From: Paramoeba atlantica
Lineage: Eukaryota; Discosea
Length of the DNA: 64,000 bases
Direction: 5' to 3'
NCBI GenBank assembly: GCA_977017575.1
Contig: CDRNVI010000026.1
Location: forward strand, 124,001 to 188,000
Part shown: positions 1 through 11,868 of the stretch, piece by piece
Position numbering within the stretch: position 1 is the first letter of the stretch
Layout: every line of letters starts with the position of its first letter
Made by a program: the position numbers and the translations under genes
The notes under the pieces: generated by a model
What the model was told of the DNA's origin: nothing
What the model saw: only the letters and a program-made list of their open reading frames with translations
The model's database searches: none

Positions 1-2165
1 CCGTTGTGGGATTTCACTTTGCACACGTAACACCTTTTATCCATCGATTGGAGCGTTCGAATTTCCCGATCCAATTTCTCAAGGATACCCCCATTCGATA
101 GATTGTTATACCCAATGATTCGCCGTCGTAGACGAGTATGATGGAAGAAATTCCATACATAGAACGAATCGGTGTGTATGACAACTGTTTGAGCCTCATT
201 AGGTATCCTTTCCAGCGCTTCCCTCAGCGATTCAACCTCAGCTCTCTCAGCTGAGCCAGCATCCAATGCTATGGAATAGTATTTTTCTTCTGTTCCACTC
301 ATTCTCAGAACTATTCCCGCACCGGATCTTTGTTCCTTGGACCCCCGCAACTGCCGAACAGAGCCATCAATATACATATGAACCTCACCCTCACTCATGG
401 GGAACGGATCCGAGCCTTCCTCCACAAATTGTAGCTCATAAGAGCTTTTGCTTTTGACCGCTTGAGTGTGTTTAGTTTTCCACCTTGGAGACCTTAATAC
501 CTCATACATCGGAAGTGGTTCAAGTTTCTGCCTGAGCTCATCGCATAGCTTTTGCCAGTGTATCCGATCCTGCGAGTAAACAAGCGCCTGCTCCAGAGTG
601 ACCCCTAGATCATTAAAACTTGCTTCGCTAGGAGAAATATTTCTTGTTTTTTCCGTGCTATTCCATTGAACGAGCTCGCGAAACGTAGAGGAGTGCCTGA
701 GCATGTGGCCAACGATTTTCGCACGGGCAACACGATGCACGGTCGAAAATCGAGGCGTACCACAATACAAGGACTCTAATGGGTAGCAGTGTCCGAAATC
801 GTCAAGCTTTGCTGAGTTACAAGCGAATCTCCTCATCATATTTACCTCAACCTCCGTTTTTCGAAGCATTTTGTTAGAAAGAGAAAGACAGGCTGCACCA
901 AACGTTAAAATAGGGTAGATCAAGCAGTCAAACAGGCGTATTTTCGTGGCAGCACTCAGAGGAGAAGCCCAAATGCCACTGAGTTTACGAAATGCTGCCC
1001 ATGTGAGCCTTAGCCTGTCCTTGATGGGGGATGATGCTGTAGCATCTTGAAGATGACCAAGATGCCGGTAGGAATCCACAAGAGGAATCTTGCCAAGCGA
1101 TCCTGCTCGAAGTTCTCGCGTCCCCCCCGGAACTTTCCCAAAGGCCATCCACGCAGTCTTGGTTTTCCCCACGGCAATCCTCAGATTAGCTGGTTTTGCC
1201 TCATTTGCCGTAGCTTCGATCATTTGCGATATTTCATGTTTCGTGGAAGCTAAAAGTGCTATGTCGTCTGCGTAGTCGATGTCCTTTAGTCTAAATTCTT
1301 GAATTCCCCTGCTTTTCGTCCCGCTGCTCCTTAGAAGAATCCCGAGCGGCTTGTTATCGAGTGCTTTGTTGAGAATCCTATCGATTACAAGCACAAAGAG
1401 ATAAGGAGCAAGCACGTCCCCTTGAAGAATTCCTGTTTTAATGGGAAAAGAATCCGTATTTCCGTATGGTGTGCGGACTATTCCTTTTAAATTCGAGTAC
1501 AAGGACATTACCATCCTAGTAAGCGCGGGTCCGACATGAAAGGCATTCAATGCAGCACGGATCGCATGAAACGATACCGAGGGGAATGCTTTTGCGAAGT
1601 CCATGAATGCCACTGCAATGCCTTTTTTGCCCCTGGTCGCACGAACTCTTGCATCATTCAAAATGATTTGCGCCCCTGCCGTGGACCTTTCTGGCCGAAA
1701 ACCAAATTGACTGTCGCGAAGGAGCGGCTCGATGGATGGTCTGATTCTTTTCAGGATCATTGCATTCATCAATTTAACCGCACTGTTCACGAGACAGATT
1801 GGCCGCCAATTCGCTATTTGTGTCAGGTCGCCTTTTTTTGGAATAGGCACCTGAAGGACAATTTTCCAGGACGCAGGCGAAACCCCTGTTCGATGAACCT
1901 CGTTTACAATATGTAATAAGGATTTTCTCAGCTCAGCATGTTCTGTGATCATTCTGAGTGCCTCCGCCGGAATTTGGTCTATTCCAGGTGCCTTGTTGCG
2001 CGCTAGTCTACTGATGCCGTCCTCGAGCTCTTCTGCAGTGAAACTTTCATCGTTGATTGGTACTTTCGGGCTGACTACTTTGTCAAATTTTATATCTTTA
2101 TCTCCGCGATCATCGGACCCCATACGAGCAAAGAAATCTTTAACAATGTTAAGAGTTTTCCCAGT
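1..2165 (-). mobile_element. ingi-like LINE, 5'-truncated RT-RNase H polyprotein, runs off window
   Basis: The minus strand reads as reverse transcriptase followed by RNase H, closely similar to the LINE copy at 24.9-27.9 kb. Visible landmarks are a NWRPI segment near 1795, FGFRPERST near 1700, the AKAFPSV block near 1590, TGILQGDVLAPY near 1430, and YADDIALL near 1270. The RNase H part starts around 380 (MYIDGSVR) with HTDSFYVWNFF near 165. The frame at the two ends agrees and I saw no stop, so the ORF is probably open, though I did not check every codon. The endonuclease end is missing: the copy stops at 2165, where an array of foldback-type words begins. The 3' end lies outside the window. 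The element encodes the machinery for target-primed reverse transcription. Confidence 0.85.
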
Positions 2166-2204
2166 CAAAGTAAAGGAATATTGCATAAGTAAAGGAATAA
2201 TGCA
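2164..2204 (+). repeat. Two-word array (GTAAAGGAATAATGCATAA type) truncating the LINE
   Basis: Two consecutive copies of an 18-19 nt word, GTAAAGGAATATTGCATAA then GTAAAGGAATAATGCA, sit exactly where the LINE homology ends. The same word bounds the element at 9566-11210. This is probably one end of a foldback-like element that inserted into or deleted the LINE 5' half. Confidence 0.7.
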
Positions 2205-2207
2205 CAC

Positions 2208-2268
2208 TGTGACCCCCCCCCTTTAATACGGACAGATTTTTGGACATTGTCCGTATTAAAGGGGGGAA
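2208..2268. repeat. C-run hairpin, MITE-like
   Basis: A near-perfect inverted repeat: CCCCCCCTTTAATACGGACA and its reverse complement are separated by about 12 bases. A similar hairpin (C-run, TATATTATGGACA, loop, TGTCCATAATA) lies at 40345-40412. These look like collapsed ends of a TIR DNA transposon with no coding content. Confidence 0.6.
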
Positions 2269-2299
2269 ATACCAGGCATTGCATCTGTTTTGAAAATGG

Positions 2300-5200
2300 A
2301 TAAATATTAGAGTGGTATTCTATTTGTATAAGCATATGCTAACATATTCTCAGATTTTTCATTCATTGTGCTTTCCAATTTTTTCCTCATCAGTTTGCGT
2401 AAATCTGTGTTTTTTTTGGGGGCTATATGAAAAGATTGCTTGAAAAAATTACGGTTCTCCCTCAAGGACGCTGAAGGCTCTGAATACTGGTGCCTATTGA
2501 TGGTATTGGTTCAAGATTTCCGGAAGAGTTTGAACGTGTGTATGGATCTGCTATTCGCTGTCAGGTAGATGCCCATGATATTTTGAGGTTTGGCAGTGCA
2601 GGAATCTTTTGCATCCACTTGTTTGCTGTAAAATTTGTACTAGCACGTCTCTGAAGTGCCATTGCTGCTGGCGCGTTGTCTACGTGCAGTAGTACAGTAG
2701 TGTTCAGCCTCTTTTACCCCCCCCCTACAGGTCTTGTATTTTGTTCGATTTTGGAAACATTTTGTATGGGACTGATTTTCGACCCAATCGTTCCGAATCC
2801 GAGGTCCTTTTCACTCGTGGACACCTGTATCATACCTAAACCGGAAAAAAACTGCAAAAAAGTCGATTTTTTTTCCACAGAGTACATTTTTTTTTAAAAT
2901 TGGCACATTTGTTGGTGATTCATGACGAAGAAGCACCTGGCTAGGGGGGGTAGGGGGTCGCTCGAGTGAAAAGGGCCTCGGATTCGGAACGATTGGGTCG
3001 AAAAACGGTGGTATACCAAATATTTCGAAAATCGGACAAAATACAAGACCTGTAGGGGGGGGGGTAAAAGACGCTGAACACCACTGTACGTGCTTATAGT
3101 TTCTGCGGACTGCAACCATGATGCCGCCGAGTGCAGCGCTGAGTTCGGAGTAAAAAATATGTGCTCCTGGTTTCGTGTACCCTTGTTTACCTGCCTCCAA
3201 AATTCCTTCGTTGAACAATAAGATCGCCCACGCTACTGAGCTGGCGTCTGTCCAAACATCTACGCGCGGACATCTTGTTACGTGTTCTACTTTAGATTGC
3301 CATGCGTTGATTCTCAAATTTTCAAATGAGTCCGATAGTTCGCTTAATAAGTCTTCTACAGGCGAAAATGTAATGTTCCAAGATTTCTTTTCGTGAACTA
3401 TTCGGGCTACTTTACCTAAGGTCTGGAGTAAATGGGCAAACGAGAAAAGTGGAATCTTCAAGACGCTGGCTCGCCACATCAGAAGGCCGGAGATCGTATA
3501 CAGTTCGATGGCTGTCCACGCTTCATTTCGTACGATGCCGTCGTACTGCGTGCATGCTTTGATCGTCCATTGTGATGACATGCGATATCTTTTTTCCGAG
3601 AGGTCAAATTCTATGCCCAGGACGCATGCCTCCCGCGTGGGCTCCATGGAAAGATCGTCAATTTTCAGTTTCACTGATTCTACCCGGGAGAGAAACTCGT
3701 TTGTCCTTTAGCTCTGGCTTCGTTTTTCCGAGTAGAATATAGTTATCTACCCATGCCATGCCTAAATCTCTCACGATGAAACTCCTTGTGCTATCGCCGG
3801 CGCCCATGACCATCCCATGGGCATAGACGTAAACTGCACAGTGTCCGTTTTTCCCCTTGCATTACCCAGAACAGCACCAAAGTAAGGCCGTATCTCTGCG
3901 GCCAATGGAAATTGATAAAAAAAGCTTTTTGCGTCAGCGTGAGCCATCCATTCAGAGGCCAAGATTGCATCTGTTATGTTGTTAATCGAAGGCAGATGCA
4001 TTGCGGGGGGGCATGCGAAAGCTCGGTTCAGCTTTCTGCAATCACATATTAGACGCAAACTCCCATCCTTTTTTGGAACAGTGAAGGAGCGATGTACAGC
4101 GACGGGTTGCTGGGTCTTTTCCACTACCCCCAGGCGTATTAGATCATGTAAATGTTGTCTCATAAAACGAGACACTGGGCGTTTGCCCTTGACGTTTGCT
4201 AGCAAGTATGATTGAAAGACTTTTACGTTCTGTAAGAGTTCTAGGTAATCGAGTGTACCGTCGTCATTCATATTTCGGAGGGCCTTGTACGACAGTCTCG
4301 AAGATGCAATAGTACCAATCGTACCTTGGTTTCTGTGGGTGCAAATGCTGGGCGGGCGCGTAAGTCGTCCACGATCAAGTTCATGTCCTTTCACGTCCTT
4401 AAAGTTTTTTGTAGCAACAGTTGTGATATCCGAAGAATTGTGCACGAAAACCGGTTCTGGATTAGGCTCGCCATTTATATTGTCACTGTCCCACGTTTCT
4501 CGACCAATGTGCAAGGGAAACTTACCGTGTAACTGTCCTTTTAGTAAGTATAGCGCCGACTGATTTACATTGTGCCCTTTCTTCATAGAAGCTTTGTAGC
4601 GTCATGCAACCCCAGGGACAGTGCTACTTCCATCCGGGGAAGATAAATCCACAAAGTCTCTAGATCTTTGTGCTTGGCCAGCAGTTGTATTACAGACAGA
4701 GGTACACCGTCTTTCAGGAGAGAAACCAGTGATCCGCGTTTCACTGAGTGTGCTGACAGATTGGAACTGACTCTTTTCAAGACCGCGGTTGCTCTCATCG
4801 TACTCAAAGTCGTAAATTTCTCTCCTTCCGTGATGTTCTCCAGTCGGTTTATGAACAGGTTCCATTCGTTGAACGAGCAGCTGATCGGTATTGCTGTCCC
4901 TATTCTGAAAGGGTCTCCCTTGTGTATTGGGAATGTAACGCCGAGTATTCGTTTTTCGTGGTCTATGATCTGGACATCCTGCCTCCTTAAATGTCGAACG
5001 TCGTCGATGCAACTGCACGTCTTCCAAGCTAACATCATTCCGGCCGCTTCGTCCGTGACCAGCCACTCGCACGCCTCGACGATTTGGTCCTTCGTTGCTC
5101 AATCCAATCCAAATCATTCCGGATTGCTCCGGATGGTCACTGGCAAGCCAGACACTTCACAGACAGATTTGGAAGTTCCGAGGCCGACGTCCTCTACCAG

Positions 5201-6960
5201 ATTCCGCTTGTCCAAGGCGGCACCAACGTGCTGTTGCCAACACGCTGCGTCGACAAACTGTACGTCAACACGGCTTACCCCCAAGAGGTGTAAGCCGGGT
5301 AAGGGAGCTGGTTCCCTGAGGGGAGTCCGGGACGGTCCTCCGAGTACTGGGCCTAGTCAGTTATCAGCCCAGCCCCTTAGAGTGAGGCCGCCGGGAATAT
5401 TGCCGCCGGGAATATTTCCTTCGTTGCTGGAGGAGCTTGATTTTCCGGCACTAACGCTCCCTGGCGCTGGAGTGATTTCATATACATGTAGATGCTCATT
5501 TGATGATTATCATATACATGTATGCTGTTACCGCTGTTTTCTCCATCATTCCTCCCGAGCGGTAAATGATTTGCACGAGATTTTTGGCGTACGTATGTGC
5601 CGTTTGAACGCTGATGATTCCTTTCTTGGTTTCCGGATTGATAAATCTGAGCTTCGCTTCCAGGAAGCATATGATACACCACTCCTCGCTGGGAAGGTCG
5701 TCTCCGAGACTTTGTTTCCACACGGTGTATTGTTTGTATACGCTGGACAGATGGTTCCAACGCGACTCCGATTTTTCCTGTAACATACGCTGCCTTCCCT
5801 GTTCCAGAACCTCCCTTACACCCGTTGTCGGAATGAGCGCTCCGGTCTCCCTGTTTCCTTCTATTCGGTCTAGGAAAAGATCCTCCACTTCCAGCCGATT
5901 TTTCTCTCGAGATCTCGTCACTATGCCGGTGACGGTTTTCGTGCTTCGCGACGGTTCTTTGTACGAACTGGTTATTGTGCGACTCAAGTCCGGATTTGCT
6001 CTTTGCAGTTCTATTCCTTCCTCTTCCGTTGTCTCTTTGCCTTCTTGCCCTTGGAGTAAGTTTGTATTGCCCCTTATTATGTATATTTCTAGAATAATTT
6101 TCACTGTAAAAATTATTGCCCCTAACGTTGATAATTCTACTATATTGTCCCTTATAAAATTTATTGTTTCTTGAATTATTTTCACGTCGACGTACTAGTC
6201 AAAATTTCTTCACGGACGGTTTTGACGGCGGGCCCGCGCTTCGCCCCGGTCGATCGTTTTTTGAATCCATAGCCTTCAACATTGCCGGGAAAAGTTTTCC
6301 ACGCAGCCCTCCACTTACTTTCGCCTCCTCAAGAGCCTGAGCATAGACCCGGCAATCTCCATGCAGGGCACGGACTTTATAGGCCACTAAGGCTGCCAGA
6401 ATGTTCTCTCCCACCAGCATATTACCGTCGGACTTCCAGAGGACACCCATCTTCATAGAATTTCGAGCCCATGCTAGGAAAGCTAAGAGAAGATCATTTT
6501 TTTTATGCTCATCCTGATGATACCGAGGGACGTTCCGCTCTGCAGCACCCACCCCAAAGTACCGCCGCAAATGAGAATCTAGTTCGACCAGACTTCGATC
6601 TCTCGTTTCTGCGTTTCCTTCCAGGAACATCGCATAGGTGGCCAAATCCAGAGGTTCGAAGGTCCCCGCCTCGCGTCCCTCCACCCGCTCGATCGCCGCC
6701 GAATAGGGATCTGAAGGCAGTTTATCCAGCATGTGCACTTTGACGTTCGACGGTGGGAAAGTCAGTTCTCCGTATTTCCCAAAGTCGATTATCATGAACA
6801 CTTTTTCCTCATCGATTTTCTTTACCACTCCCTTCCATATTTTCCCCGAGGTACCTTGTCTGAGGACCACAGAAGTCGGATAGCGTCCCCGATTTTGCTC
6901 TCGGCCACAAACTCTCGGCCACACGTGAGTCTGATATAAGAGGGGGTAGATCGTTCATTG
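2300..6960 (-). mobile_element. VIPER/DIRS-like tyrosine-recombinase retroelement, fossil
   Basis: Read on the minus strand, the modules come in this order: a gag-like basic protein (about 6924-6199); a protein with an N-terminal hydrophobic stretch and a recombinase-like helical domain (about 6185-5496); a tyrosine-recombinase catalytic region (about 5117-4583); reverse transcriptase (about 4586-3771); and RNase H (about 3674 to 2560). Gag, YR, RT, RNase H is the order described for VIPER of trypanosomatids. The element looks broken, with several interruptions. A 392-bp MITE is inserted within the RNase H region. The exact ends are not resolved. It looks moderately old: the domains are easy to recognise but decayed. 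Confidence 0.7.
2695..3086. mobile_element. Tc1/mariner-type MITE with ~130-bp terminal inverted repeats
   Basis: The two ends are inverted copies starting CAGTRGTGTTCAGC, followed by a C-run, TACAGGTCTTGTATTTTG, and a block containing GACCCAATCGTTCCGAATCC. A TA dinucleotide flanks each side (2693-2694 and 3087-3088). The same TIR bounds the 761-bp element at 46103-46865, which carries transposase scraps, and a decayed copy lies near 44040-44240. This copy has no coding capacity of its own. It is inserted in the RNase H region of the surrounding retroelement. Confidence 0.85.
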
Positions 6961-7560
6961 GGCGAAATATGTTACATAATTATTAAATATGGGGCATTTC
7001 CAAAATTTTTCATAACTGAAAAAATCGATTGCTTTTTTTCGTACGTCCCACTTGGGGATTGACATCCCACACGGGTTGGGTACTAAAGATAAGAAAATGA
7101 CCCTGTTTTTAAGCTAAAAAATGCGACAAAAAAAGTTTCGCGCCACTTTGCCGCGCCTGTTTTTTTTGATGAAATAGGTGAAGGGGGGTGATCTGTAGGG
7201 AAAATCAATTTTACGAGCACAACCCAGACTAAAACGGACGAGGGAGATACTAAACCACAGTCCGGTTTAACATTCCGGGGAGAATGTTAAGTAGCTACAG
7301 GAACATTAACTTTTTTTTGAGTTTGGTAATCATATTCTTCAAAACAATGATGGCATAAAAGGGTTAAACTGAACTAATATTCGCAATTTTACAAATTTTC
7401 AAAAAGAAAATCCTTTTTTTCCCGTACTTTAAACTTTTCTCAACTTGTACATGCTTACTTCTTACAAATGAACTCATGCACGGCCTTGCTTCAAATTTAC
7501 TAAAACTTGAAACAATGCATCACCCCCATTACACTTAAAACTTCCGGTGCATACCTCTGC
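6961..7560. other. Non-coding repeat debris
   Basis: No credible gene. At about 7222-7290 there is a relic of the MITE end seen intact at 46974-47160 (AACCCAGACTAAAACGGACGAGG compares with ACCCAGGCTAAAGTGGACG). The rest is A/T-rich sequence without repeats that I could match elsewhere in the window. Confidence 0.5.
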
Positions 7561-7568
7561 TTATGCTT

Positions 7569-7737
7569 CTATTCGGTACCCTTCTTTTTCAGCTTCCGAC
7601 CTGGAACAATACTGTCCCGCTTCGGACGCTTTTTGGCCATGGAGTTAGCGCACTCCATAGTGCTCGTGTCCACGCCTTCAGTTGTAATCCACTGTCTTTG
7701 GTGGCTAACACTTTCGCGTAGAGATAAATTGTGACGG
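7569..7737 (-). pseudogene. Merlin (ISXO2-like) transposase, possible C-terminal fragment
   Basis: An open minus-strand segment of about 55 codons reads HQRQWITTEGVDTSTMEC near its middle and ends in a lysine/arginine-rich tail. The pattern of H, then W or F, then GV-x-T-x-T-x-E resembles the end of ISXO2/Merlin DDE domains, where the last catalytic glutamate follows GxHTxTIE. No start codon or upstream catalytic part is present. It lies close to, but points away from, another possible Merlin piece at 8031-8338. Alternatively the likeness is chance in a short ORF. Confidence 0.35.
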
Positions 7738-8030
7738 GTGTCAGATAGAATGAATTTTTATGCGACTTCCTGAAGCAAAATTCTCGATCTTTGGAGAAGA
7801 GGATTCTTGAACGTTCTATTCGGACCAGAGTCCATGCAGATAATTTGTGGTTCTTCTATTATCTCAATGGTTCTAGTAACATATCGCCTTTTTCCGATAT
7901 ACCGTAGACCCACCAGTAATAGGCCCCCCAGTAACAAGGATTTGGCTCGGGAGGGTGGCTCAAGGGGGGAGGGGGATTTGGGCGGGGTGAGGGCGGTTGC
8001 GCGGGAGCGAGTGTTCTTCTTTTACCCTAA

Positions 8031-8338
8031 ATGGGTTGCCCGGGCTGCTCCGATTTTTCATGCACTGATAAGTGGTCCAATACTTTGCGTTATATGGCAA
8101 CGGAAGACAGCATCATATTCCGGATAAAAATCATGCTCTTATGTATGAGGCCGTTACTTGTTCGAAAGGTCATGAGCCACGGGTACGTACTCTTAAGGAA
8201 GATCATTGGTTATGCTTCGATATAAAGTGCCGCGGTAAAACTTATTTTTGGGAACCTCTTCTGACGGCCACACATGAGCGCACCGCAAACCAGATTTTTA
8301 AAGTCTTATACGGCATCACTTCTGTAGCCGGCTACTGA
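8031..8338 (+). pseudogene. Merlin-type transposase, possible N-terminal zinc-ribbon fragment
   Basis: The frame from 8072 to 8338 contains CSKGHEPRV, then HWLCFDIKCRGKTYF about ten residues later, and then NQIFKVLYGI. In ISXO2/Merlin proteins a Cys-rich ribbon (W-x-C...C...K) is followed by a helical segment with the same F-x-x-LYG-like spacing. The catalytic domain is absent; the frame stops at 8338, and A/T-rich sequence leads to a foldback-like element at 8515. The first codon of this frame is not ATG. The assignment rests on motif spacing only. Confidence 0.4.
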
Positions 8339-8514
8339 TCTCAACGAAGAGTGGACTTGGGGCAAAAGCGATCACTCGGCTGACAAACATCCCTTTGAGT
8401 CGTGCCCTCGAACAATGAAAATCGAAAAAATAAAAATCGAAAATTTTCTTTCCAAAAAACTTCAAAAAATTCCATATTAAATGGGGGGGATCAGGGGGGT
8501 CCGCATTAAAGGGG

Positions 8515-9153
8515 TCAAAGTAAAGGACTTTTGCATAAGTCAAGGACTTTTGCAGAAGTCAATTTTTAGCAGGGACCCCCTTTATATGAGTTGGTCCATT
8601 GCGACTCATGTATAGCACCATCATACAAATCTGTCATTATACTACCGAATTACCCCCTGGTTTGGGTCCTGGGGAGAATATTTGGAGGCAACAATGTGCA
8701 TGACATTTTGCCAAAAAAATACCTTTTTCGGCGATGTTGACCTTACGATGTCTCTGTACTGCGCGTAATGTTGAAAAGGGATCACATAGGGCCTTCTTCA
8801 GGTCTTAAGCTGTTCGTGTGTACTCACAAAACTTTGAATGAGCGGTTTTCATATAAGGGGTAACCCCTTGAAAATCGCAAAAAATGACCATTTTTGGGCA
8901 ATTTCGTGAAAAATGGTCGTTTTTCGCCGTTTTCGCCCATTTTACGAGGGTCACCCCTTGTGCAGGCATGCAGATTCTTCAAAAAGTATATTGCCAAAAA
9001 CTACTTTGCGAGCTACGCTACTATTATATACTGTATACTCATAAGCTAGCTCACGGACCGGGCTTACTTGGCGCATGGAAAATGAAAATCAAAAAAAAAT
9101 CTTTGGTGTTCCACAAAAGTCCTTGACTTATGCAAAAGTCCTTGACTTACAAA
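8515..9153 (+). mobile_element. Foldback-like element, subfamily GTCAAGGACTTTTGCATAA, copy 1
   Basis: A 640-bp non-coding unit bounded by inverted arrays of the word GTCAAGGACTTTTGCATAA: two words at 8524-8563 and two inverted words at 9119-9153. Just inside the left array is GACCCCCTTTATATGAG, shared with the different-word element at 9566. The interior has short alternating motifs such as AAAATGACCATTTTTGGGC. An almost identical copy lies at 13108-13744 in the opposite orientation. No ORF of note. Confidence 0.8.
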
Positions 9154-9289
9154 CGGAAGCAAAAATCATGCAATTATTCTACGTGTGCTTCTCTCTAGAT
9201 TCGTGGGAAGCAATTTGCGAAGCCTAACTACCTTGATAACAAATTTTAGTACCCATTCGTGTGAAGCAATTTGCGAAGCCCAACTACCT

Positions 9290-9565
9290 TGATAACAAAC
9301 TTTAGTACCCATTTTGGCCGCGCGGGGGTGCGCGCGGCCGCGAAACGGCGAGGGCCCGCGTGAGCCTGTACCCCGCGTAGGATTCCCCTGTGCGTCGTTA
9401 GTGGGATGCAATTTGCGAAGCTCACTGAATTTCGTAGTTTTCGCTACGTTGTCAACGTATGTTAGTGAAGTGTAGGATACTGAACGCACGGAAAATGAAA
9501 ATCAAAAAAAAATCTTGGGTGTTCCACAAAAGTCCTTGACTTATGCAAAAGTCCTTGACTTCCAC
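9290..9565. repeat. Inverted partner of 11579-11862
   Basis: This block contains a CG-rich stretch (GCGCGCGGCCGCGAAACGG) and ends with the word array GTCCTTGACTTATGCAAAAG. Its reverse complement is found at 11579-11862 with few differences. It appears to be the terminal part of another member of the foldback-like family. Two shorter direct repeats containing AAGCAATTTGCGAAGCC lie just upstream at 9210-9290. Confidence 0.75.
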
Positions 9566-11210
9566 CCATTAAAGGGGGGGTCACAGTAAGTAAAGGAATA
9601 ATGCAGAAGTGAAATTTTGACCCCCGACCCCTTTATATGAGATCTCTGATTCTGAAAAATAAATAGAAGCCATGTGGAGATCTACACTTATACTACCTAA
9701 GAGCCCTGTATTTTTCAAGTTTATGAACAAAGTTTGGCCAGACTGGAGACGAGACATTTGTTCCAAAAAAAATCATTTTGGAAAATGGTGCGGTATACTA
9801 TGCCTGGTTACCGATTGTAAAATTAAAGTAAATATACTTTAATATTGCGGTGGTTGTAAAACTACCGCTCTACACTCGATTATTGAAAAAAAAGTGAACA
9901 AAAACAGTGAAAATATAAAGGGGAACACAGTAATATAATAGAAGAAAAAAATATAAAAGGGGGCTCCGGTGATCCAAAACTGAAAAAAAAATTTGAAAAA
10001 AATTGGGGGTCCATGGGGGGGGTCCAGGGCGGGGGGCATGGTCGAGCAAATTTTTTCGAAAAAATTAGTTTTCGAAAAAAAACCGCAGAAAGGGTAGCCG
10101 GGGTCTTGGCGCGCATTTTCCACCCCCCTACCCGGGGGTGACCCCCCCGCGTATCCGCAGGACGGGTCCGCCAAGTTGGGATTTTTTCGGAAAAAAAAAT
10201 TTGAAAAAAAATTCAACTTGGCGAAAAAAATGGCAAAAAACATATTTTTCCAAAATGGTTTCCCCTATTGTATTTTGATAGTTTGGGACCTACACTAGCT
10301 TTCTCCGCAGTTGTTTTCTCAAGGTATCACTTCTTCGAACCGTGGTGAGCCCCTAAAAATGACCCGTTTTTGACTAAAAAAGGTGAAAAAGTATTTTTCG
10401 GACCTAAAGGGGCATTTTTGTGTCGAAAGAATGGTATGGTTGGAGTCGCATTCTCTACCCAATACGTTCGGTAGGCTTTCATTCATGCCTACGAGTGATT
10501 TCCCATGCGCAAATGTCGGATTTAGTGCTCTGAGAGCAAAAATACGCGAAAATCACCCCATTTTTACCCGAAATTCGGCTATTTTTGGCTATAATCTTTC
10601 CGTTTTCCAGGCTAAATTTTCTTTTTTAGGCTCTTCGTTAAACGCGGTGGTAGTTTTCAACGCGAAGCGCGCAGCATGAGTGACTTCTAAGTTGAAAACA
10701 ACCACCGCGTTTAACGAAGAGCCTAAAAAAGTTGCGGTCAATACGGGTAATATATATTACCCGGGTAATATATATTACATATACGGGTTAGCTGGGTTCT
10801 AAATCTGTCACTATGCACTAGTTTTACATACAAGTAAGACTTTTCATATAGAGGGTAGGTCCGCCAAAACAGCGAATAACGGTCATTTTGGGCGATTTTC
10901 TCGAGAAATGCTCATTTTGGCCCGTTTTAGGCCACTTTTGGAGGGTCACCCCTTATATCAAAGTGATGATTTTTGGAAAATCTCATACTTCGCACCCTTC
11001 ACAATCAATATCTGGACACATACATCAACATACGCCTACTACTTTCTTCGGGGAGAAAATTCAAAAGTTCAAAATTTTCTAGAGGTAGTGCACAATATTC
11101 CTTTAGTTATGCATTATTCCTTTACTTATGCATTATTCCTTCACTTATGCATTATTCCTTATGCAATATTCCTTTACTTACGCATTATTCCTGTGCTTGT
11201 GGATTATGTC
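9566..11210 (+). mobile_element. Foldback-like element, subfamily GTAAAGGAATAATGCATAA, with nested repeat
   Basis: The left end has one word (AGTAAAGGAATAATGCAG, 9588-9608). The right end has about six inverted words (ATTCCTTTACTTATGCATT type) at 11094-11210. The left sub-terminal stretch ACCCCTTTATATGAG and the interior near 10850-10960 match the 8515 element, so the two are one family with different end words. A separate 888-bp repeat (9844-10731) is inserted in the middle. No coding capacity apparent; A/T palindromes occur at 10745-10790. Confidence 0.7.
9844..10731 (+). repeat. ~0.9-kb dispersed repeat with ~100-bp terminal palindrome, copy 1
   Basis: This repeat matches 21145-22060 in direct orientation over its whole length. 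It begins ATTGCGGTGGTTGTAAAAC and ends in a palindrome of about 100 bp whose arms contain CTCTTCGTTAAACGCGGTGG and its complement. The palindrome alone recurs next to the tRNA cluster at 23885-23990. Several frames are open on the minus strand, but they are phenylalanine-rich translations of A-runs and not convincing genes. I cannot place it in a known transposon class. Confidence 0.8.
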
Positions 11211-11500
11211 CTAGGGCCGAACGGACGGAGGGGCCGGCCGGGCCAATGAGAACCTAGATCTTGTTTACCCGTCTGCGACACAAACCGGCTGATAAATTAA
11301 CCTTTGCTCCCGGTGAGGCCCCGGAGTTGCGAGAGGCCTCCATACCCCACAACTACCACCTTCCCTCCCTATTTAGCGGGGATCGCGCGAGCGACCTCTG
11401 ATAAATGGGGGGAAGGTGGTAGTTGTTTTGGGGGAAATGAGAGGCCGAACGCACGGAGGGGCCGGCCGGGACAATGAGTCAGGGAAGACTTAGCTAGGCC
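11211..11500. repeat. GC-rich palindromic repeat (225-bp family), single copy
   Basis: This is a diverged copy of the unit tandemly repeated at 33815-34590. It contains GGGGCCGGCCGGG, CCCGGTGAGGCCCCGGAG, and the inverted pair CAACTACCACCTTCCC / GGGAAGGTGGTAGTTG around a short loop. It directly follows the word array of the element at 9566-11210. Confidence 0.75.
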
Positions 11501-11578
11501 CGAATCTATGTCTGCCACTTCCGCAGGATTGTGTATTTGTTTTCCTATACTGCGACACCTACCTGTAGTTTACGCGGG

Positions 11579-11862
11579 TGGAAGTCAAGGACTTTTGCAT
11601 AAGTCAAGGACTTTTGTGGAACACCAAAGAATTTTTTTTGATTTTCATTTTCCGTGCGTTCAGTATCCTACACTTCACTACATACGTTGACTATGCGTGC
11701 GTAGCGGAAACTACGAAATTCGGTGAGCTTCGCAAATTGCATCCCACTAACGACGCACAGGGGAATCCTACGCGGGGTACAGGCTCACGCGGGCCCTCGC
11801 CGTTTCGCGGCCGCGCGCACCCCCGCTCACGCGGGGGCCTCCGCGCGGCCAAAATGGGTACT
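11579..11862. repeat. Inverted partner of 9290-9565
   Basis: It starts with two GTCAAGGACTTTTGCATAA words and continues through the TTTTCCGTGCGTTCAGTATCC and GCGGCCGCGCGC segments found in reverse at 9290-9565. It ends where a hAT-type element begins at 11869. Confidence 0.75.
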
Positions 11863-11868
11863 AAAATT

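Noticed and set aside
9839-10243. Phenylalanine-rich 134-residue ORF
   Set aside because: It is translated from A-runs on the opposite strand of the 0.9-kb repeat; the other copy differs in frame and length.
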